Below, piece by piece: positions 60,100-64,000 of a DNA stretch of 64,000 nucleotides. Every line of letters begins with the position of its first letter. Within the stretch, counting starts at the first letter, position 1. The notes under the pieces are model-generated. The model made no database searches and was not told where the DNA came from. It saw nothing but the letters and a program-made list of their open reading frames with translations. The translations under genes were made by a program, and so were the position numbers. The stretch comes from Ruegeria halocynthiae (GTDB lineage: Bacteria > Pseudomonadota > Alphaproteobacteria > Rhodobacterales > Rhodobacteraceae). Location of the stretch: contig NZ_JQEZ01000003.1 of NCBI RefSeq assembly GCF_000743705.1, forward strand, positions 731,123 to 795,122. The letters run 5' to 3'.

Positions 60100-62858
60100 T
60101 GTCCCAACCTGTCCAGCAGAGCAGGCACATGGACCTGATCGGATTTATAGTTTCCGGTCAGCACATGCATCACCAGATTGACGCCAAAGCGATTGGCCAA
60201 CTCGCGCTGACGTTCCCCGGCATAGCCGCGCCCGACCGGCAACAGCGCCTGACCATTGCGATCCACGGCCCAGGCCCCGGCCCAGTCGTTGCCGCCAATC
60301 ACCACTGGCGTCACGTTGTCGTTGAGATTGCGAAAGGGCATGCCCTCGATCTGTTCGGCATCGGGCGGCGCGGCCTCGACCCAGACCTCGGTTCCGGCAT
60401 ACCGGCCTGGGAAATCCTGCAACAGGTAAAAGGCACGGGTCAGCACGTGGTCACGTGGAACAGGCTCTAACGAGGGGATATTCAAGGGGGCGGCCAGCTG
60501 TTGCAGCTTGCGCCCATTGGGGCTTGCGGCCCCGAACCGCGCCACATCCGCATCGCGTGTATCGAACAGGATCATCCCGCCCGACCGCAGATACGCGTTG
60601 AGCTTTGCGTATGCCTCAGCCGAAGGTTGCGGCTGATCCGGCGTGATCGGCCAGTAGAGCAGCGGGAAAAACGCCAGCTCATCACGTTCCAGATCCACAC
60701 CGATGGGGTCGGACGGTTCAACCGATGTGCGAAAGAACAGCGTCTGCGCCAGCCCACGCATCCCCGCGCCCGCCACATCATCGACCTGCGCATCGCCGGT
60801 CAACACATGGGCCAGCACCAGCTCATTTGTGGCGTTCAGCGCAAATGCCGTATCCTCAGGGGTCTGGGCCTGTGCCTCGGGCACCAGCAGCATCGCGCCC
60901 AGCGCAACCGCCGCCACCTTGGCCAGACCAAGCCGCCCGGACAAAGCCAGCGAAGCGATCACGTCAACTGTCAGCAACACCAACGCAAGGCTGAGCAAAA
61001 TCCCCCCTATGGGGGTTTCGCTATTCACCTCTTGCCCCTTGATCGGAACATCCGATGGCCAAACCACAGGGGCAATTACCGTATCTTCAGACAGAACATT
61101 CAGCGCCAGCTTTTGCTTGCCGCTTTCGTACAGCCCCGGTTGCAGGTCCGGCCCGATTTCACCAGAGATCAGGTCGACGCCGTCGACACCACCCAGATTT
61201 CCCGCATCGGACAAGGTGCCGAAACCATCCATGACCTGGATCGGCTCCCAAATGGTGCCTTGCAACTGGGATTCCTGACGTGATTTCGCAGCCGAGGCCA
61301 CAGCCAGCCGATCCAGCATTTCGACAAACAGGCCCGACAGCGGCAGGCTGGACCATTCGGCATCCGCCGTGACATGGAACAGCACCACCTGCCCCAATCC
61401 CAGCGCCTTGCGTGTCACCAAGGGCGTGCCATCCGACAATGATGCAATCACCCGATCCGCCAGATTAGGGTCTGGTTGTGCCATGACCTGCGTGGTGACG
61501 GATACGTCGCTGGGCACCTGCAACCCGTAGAAGGGAGAGTTCTCGGGGAAAGGCGCAAGACCCTTGGCCTCGCCCCAGCTCATCGCGCCGCCGACCGAAC
61601 GGCCGCCGCTGCGCAGGCGGACGGGCAGCAGGATATCTTCGGCATCGCGACCCAGATCGCTGGCAGCCATGCGCGGACCAGCGAACCGCAGCAGCAACCC
61701 GCCCTGTTCCACCCATTCGGCCAATGCGGCCTGTTCCGTATCAGACAGTTTCGCCACATCCGCCAGAACGATCGCATCCGGGTTTGCGGGCAGCACCTCG
61801 AGCAGCCCGCCATCAACGAAATCAGCCGTGGGGATCAAAACCTGTGTCAGATAATGCAGCGGCGAGAGCAGCTCTAACCCCTCGCGGTTCCGGATGCCCG
61901 CAATCAGCGCAATCTCACGCCGCCGCAGACTGTCATCTGTCAGGGTGACCGTGCCTGCGGATCGTTGCCCCTGAATCTCGAACCGGGTAATCCGACCCCG
62001 CAGTTCGGACGGCAGGGCCAATTCCACCTGCGCCAGCGTCTCGTCACTGTTGAAGGTCACGTTTGAAGACTGCAGAACCCGCATGACACCCGCCGGATCG
62101 CGGCCCTGCGCCAACAATGTCACGGTGTTTGCCGGGCCGGGTTCAGACCGCATCGCAGTCAGCTGCACGATTCCATCCTGATAGGTGGCAGGCTGCATGG
62201 CCAAAACCGGTGCCTGTGACCGATATACGGTCACGTCACCACGCGATTGCAACGCCCCCAATACCCGGTCGTGTCCGGCATAGCTGAGCTTGTCGCTGAA
62301 CCAATGTGTGTCAAAACCACCTGCAAGCTGATCCAATGCGGCCAGCGCCTGATCAACCTGCGTTTCGGTGGGCTGCCACGGGGCTGGCATCAACCCCGGA
62401 AGACGCCCACGCCAGGCTTCGGCAGCCTGAAAAACGGGGGCCTCGGGTTCGGTCAGGCGCAGGATTGCCACGGTGCGACCGGCGCGCCCAGCCTCGGCCA
62501 ATTGCGCGTCGACCTGTTCCAGCGTTGATGACCACCGGGTCGCCCCCGCCCAGCTGGCATCCAGCACCAGCAACAAAGGCCCCGACCCCGCCTGATCGCG
62601 CGAAGGGTTCAGAACCGGTCCGGCCAATCCGATGATGATCGCCGCCGCTGCCAGCATCCGCAGCAGTAACAGCCACCACGGGGTGCGATCCGAGACACTT
62701 TCGTCATCCCTGAGACCCAGCAGCAGCGTTACCGCCGGGAACAACCGCCGGATTGGCGCAGGCGGCACTGCGCGCAGGATCAGCCAGAGGATTGGCAGGG
62801 TCAGCAGACCCAACAACACCCAGGGCGCGGTAAAGCCGATGCCCGCCAGAACCGTCAT
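60096..62858 (-). CDS. BatA-like membrane protein with C-terminal DUF4159
   Basis: A 920-residue protein. The N-terminal BatA region has FTAPWVLLGLLTLPILWLILR and PPAPIRRLFPA; a VWA-like strand follows with LLVLDASWAGATRW, where the third MIDAS serine is replaced by Ala. A helix near 630-650 precedes the C-terminal DUF4159 domain (LYWPITPDQPQPS, MILFDTRDAD, DHVLTRAFYLLQDFPGRY, about 710-900). Start ATG (before TVLAGIGF) has GGGGGAC and overlaps the DUF58 stop by 4 bases; a longer frame upstream is not supported. Confidence 0.85.
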   Translation of the reverse strand: MTVLAGIGFTAPWVLLGLLTLPILWLILRAVPPAPIRRLFPAVTLLLGLRDDESVSDRTPWWLLLLRMLAAAAIIIGLAGPVLNPSRDQAGSGPLLLVLDASWAGATRWSSTLEQVDAQLAEAGRAGRTVAILRLTEPEAPVFQAAEAWRGRLPGLMPAPWQPTETQVDQALAALDQLAGGFDTHWFSDKLSYAGHDRVLGALQSRGDVTVYRSQAPVLAMQPATYQDGIVQLTAMRSEPGPANTVTLLAQGRDPAGVMRVLQSSNVTFNSDETLAQVELALPSELRGRITRFEIQGQRSAGTVTLTDDSLRRREIALIAGIRNREGLELLSPLHYLTQVLIPTADFVDGGLLEVLPANPDAIVLADVAKLSDTEQAALAEWVEQGGLLLRFAGPRMAASDLGRDAEDILLPVRLRSGGRSVGGAMSWGEAKGLAPFPENSPFYGLQVPSDVSVTTQVMAQPDPNLADRVIASLSDGTPLVTRKALGLGQVVLFHVTADAEWSSLPLSGLFVEMLDRLAVASAAKSRQESQLQGTIWEPIQVMDGFGTLSDAGNLGGVDGVDLISGEIGPDLQPGLYESGKQKLALNVLSEDTVIAPVVWPSDVPIKGQEVNSETPIGGILLSLALVLLTVDVIASLALSGRLGLAKVAAVALGAMLLVPEAQAQTPEDTAFALNATNELVLAHVLTGDAQVDDVAGAGMRGLAQTLFFRTSVEPSDPIGVDLERDELAFFPLLYWPITPDQPQPSAEAYAKLNAYLRSGGMILFDTRDADVARFGAASPNGRKLQQLAAPLNIPSLEPVPRDHVLTRAFYLLQDFPGRYAGTEVWVEAAPPDAEQIEGMPFRNLNDNVTPVVIGGNDWAGAWAVDRNGQALLPVGRGYAGERQRELANRFGVNLVMHVLTGNYKSDQVHVPALLDRLGQ

Positions 62859-63730
62859 GCCGTCCCCCCGTCCAGCGCCCGATAAAGCCACAGCAAAGCG
62901 GCCTGCGCGCTGTCGCCGGTATGGTGCAAACCCAATTGCCAGCCCGTCGCGCGGCACAGCTGTGTCAACGCATCCTTGCGTTTGGCAAGGCGGTCCAGAT
63001 AGCGCTCGCGCAGATCTCCGGCCTTGAGGGTTTCATGCCGGACCGAGCCGCCGACACTTTCAAAGATGGTGCGCCCCCGGTAGGGGAAACTCTCCTCCCC
63101 CGGATCGAGAACCTGCAACAACACACCCCGCACGCCACGATCTGCGGCTTTGGTCAGGGCCAGTTCAACCTCGTCCAGCGGGCCGAGGAAATCGGAAATG
63201 AACACGGCGCGGGCGTGGGGTATCATCGCCCGGTGTTCGGGCGGGGCATAATCGGGTTCGGCGTCCTCGGACCACGCCTGCGCCAGCCGGATGATCTGTG
63301 CATTGCCGCGCCGGGGCGGCAGGGTGGTGCCGGTCAGGCCAACACGCTCGCCGCCGCGCACCAGCAGGATGGCCGTCGCCAGCCCCAACAGGCGCGCGTG
63401 ATCAGCCTTGGACGGCAGGTTTTTGTCAGATGCAAAGCGCATCGACGCACCCTGATCGACCCACAGCATCACCGACTGTGCAATCTGCCATTCGCGTTCG
63501 CGCACGAATTGCTGATCCCCCCGGGCCGAGCGTCGGTGGTCGATCATCCGACGGCTGTCACCGATCTGCGCCGGGCGGTATTGCCAGAAATCATCGCCAA
63601 GACCCGAGCGTCGCCGCCCGTGATCGCCCAGCAGAACGGTTCCGGCCAGATGTTCGGCCCGCGCCAAAAGCGGCGGCAGCCGGGATGCCTCGGCCTCGGA
63701 CCTTTCGCGAAGGGTCAGCGCGGCATTCAC
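62855..63730 (-). CDS. DUF58 domain-containing protein
   Basis: A 291-residue cytosolic protein of the DUF58 family, a VWA-like fold often next to MoxR ATPases. The DUF58 block is YRPAQIGDSRRMIDHRRSARGDQQFVREREW (condensed: QIGDSRRMIDHRRSAR, about 51-66), followed by LWVDQGASMRF (about 90-100), where DQGASM matches the DxSxS position loosely. GTG start overlapping the moxR stop (GTGA). Likely works with the MoxR ATPase. Confidence 0.88.
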   Translation of the reverse strand: MNAALTLRERSEAEASRLPPLLARAEHLAGTVLLGDHGRRRSGLGDDFWQYRPAQIGDSRRMIDHRRSARGDQQFVREREWQIAQSVMLWVDQGASMRFASDKNLPSKADHARLLGLATAILLVRGGERVGLTGTTLPPRRGNAQIIRLAQAWSEDAEPDYAPPEHRAMIPHARAVFISDFLGPLDEVELALTKAADRGVRGVLLQVLDPGEESFPYRGRTIFESVGGSVRHETLKAGDLRERYLDRLAKRKDALTQLCRATGWQLGLHHTGDSAQAALLWLYRALDGGTA

Positions 63731-64000
63731 GCCGCAGCCTCGGTCCGGATCAACCCGGCGGCCGTCGATTCAATCAGATCAGCCAGATTGTCACCGCGCG
63801 CGCGCGCCGCAAAGTTCAGCGCCATCCGGTGGCTAAGCACCGGGCGGGCCATGTCCAGCACATCCTCGGCATTGGGGGCCAGCCGCCCTTGCAACATCGC
63901 CCGCGCGCGCACCGTCATCATCAATGCCTGCGCCGCACGGGGACCAGGGCCCCAGGCCACGGTTTCAGCCACACGTTCGGAAACGCCCGCCTCGTCTGGG
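63727..64000 (-). CDS. MoxR-family AAA+ ATPase, C-terminal part (runs off right edge)
   Basis: Only the last 90 residues are in the window; the start lies beyond 64000. Visible is the AAA lid region: ETVAWGPGPRAAQALMMTVRARAMLQGR and the block VLSHRMALNF followed by a short helix-rich tail, the MoxR hallmark. The Walker motifs are outside. MoxR proteins act as chaperones that insert cofactors or assemble complexes. Heads the MoxR-DUF58-DUF4159-VWA operon in the gene order seen in other alphaproteobacteria. Confidence 0.85.
   Translation of the reverse strand, partial: PDEAGVSERVAETVAWGPGPRAAQALMMTVRARAMLQGRLAPNAEDVLDMARPVLSHRMALNFAARARGDNLADLIESTAAGLIRTEAAA

Noticed and set aside
58666..60138. 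Long plus-strand open frame across the 680-residue VWA-like gene
   Set aside because: Antisense to a protein with membrane segments and operon context; the plus-strand product is Gln/His/Arg-rich with no recognisable domain.
1..64000. Mobile elements, CRISPR arrays, tRNA/rRNA genes, attachment sites
   Set aside because: Read through on both strands: no transposase or integrase motifs, no repeat-spacer pattern, and no cloverleaf-like sequence in the gaps.

Overview
The window reads as a continuous piece of chromosome from an alphaproteobacterium of the order Rhodobacterales, most likely the marine Roseobacter group. Supporting signs are the high GC content, dense operons with 4-base stop/start overlaps, a Rhodobacterales-style flagellar gene order (fliF-fliH-fliN-fliP divergent from fliL-motE-like-motA), a GcvT-type dimethylglycine/sarcosine dehydrogenase, several solute-binding-protein ABC transporters, and separate panB-panC and pncA/pncB loci. 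The genus cannot be fixed from sequence alone. I see no insertion sequence, prophage, CRISPR array, tRNA or rRNA gene, so this is housekeeping and metabolic backbone rather than an island.

Layout. 0-7 kb: a HAD phosphatase, rsmD, an NAD(P)H flavoprotein reductase divergent from a Prx5-type peroxiredoxin, three small exported proteins (glycine-zipper lipoprotein, EF-hand protein, lipoprotein), then phhB, a DUF482 acyltransferase-like protein, a glycerophosphodiester phosphodiesterase and a RidA protein. 7.2-8.7 kb: mlaA-mlaC for outer-membrane lipid asymmetry. 8.7-15.3 kb: a glucose/mannose-type sugar ABC transporter (binding protein, two permeases, ATPase) divergent from an OmpR/EnvZ-type two-component pair. 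15.3-23.2 kb: two divergent flagellar operons. 23.2-27.1 kb: an MmgE/PrpD protein coupled to a one-carbon amine dehydrogenase. 27.2-32.1 kb: small hypothetical genes, a K+ channel, trhO, and NAD salvage (pncA, pncB). 32.1-39.5 kb: a six-gene minus-strand operon holding a peptide-type ABC transporter, an aldehyde dehydrogenase and, between the binding protein and the first permease, a pentameric ligand-gated ion channel. 39.7-43 kb: panB, panC, glpK. 43-48 kb: smpB, idi, a c-type cytochrome, a P1/DmpA peptidase, an SDR oxidoreductase, arfB and a queuosine-precursor transporter. 48-58 kb: a phytase-like esterase, mepA, an MFS carrier, yggT, recQ, yaaA, a VOC protein, a soluble hybrid histidine kinase and an exported hydratase-fold protein. 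58-64 kb: a MoxR/DUF58/BatA-like/VWA-like operon that runs off the right edge.

The strongest candidate for an undescribed system is the 32-39.5 kb operon. A Cys-loop-receptor homologue of the GLIC/ELIC family lies inside what is otherwise an ordinary peptide-family ABC transport operon, which suggests that a ligand-gated channel and a high-affinity importer share a ligand. Secondary points of interest are a micro-ORF with a full-length Shine-Dalgarno sequence next to a sequence able to mask it (47.03-47.20 kb), 10-base-phased GTTAC boxes upstream of the two-component operon, a 714-residue periplasmic protein in the motA operon where motB might be expected, and a perfect 12-base palindrome upstream of the amine dehydrogenase gene.
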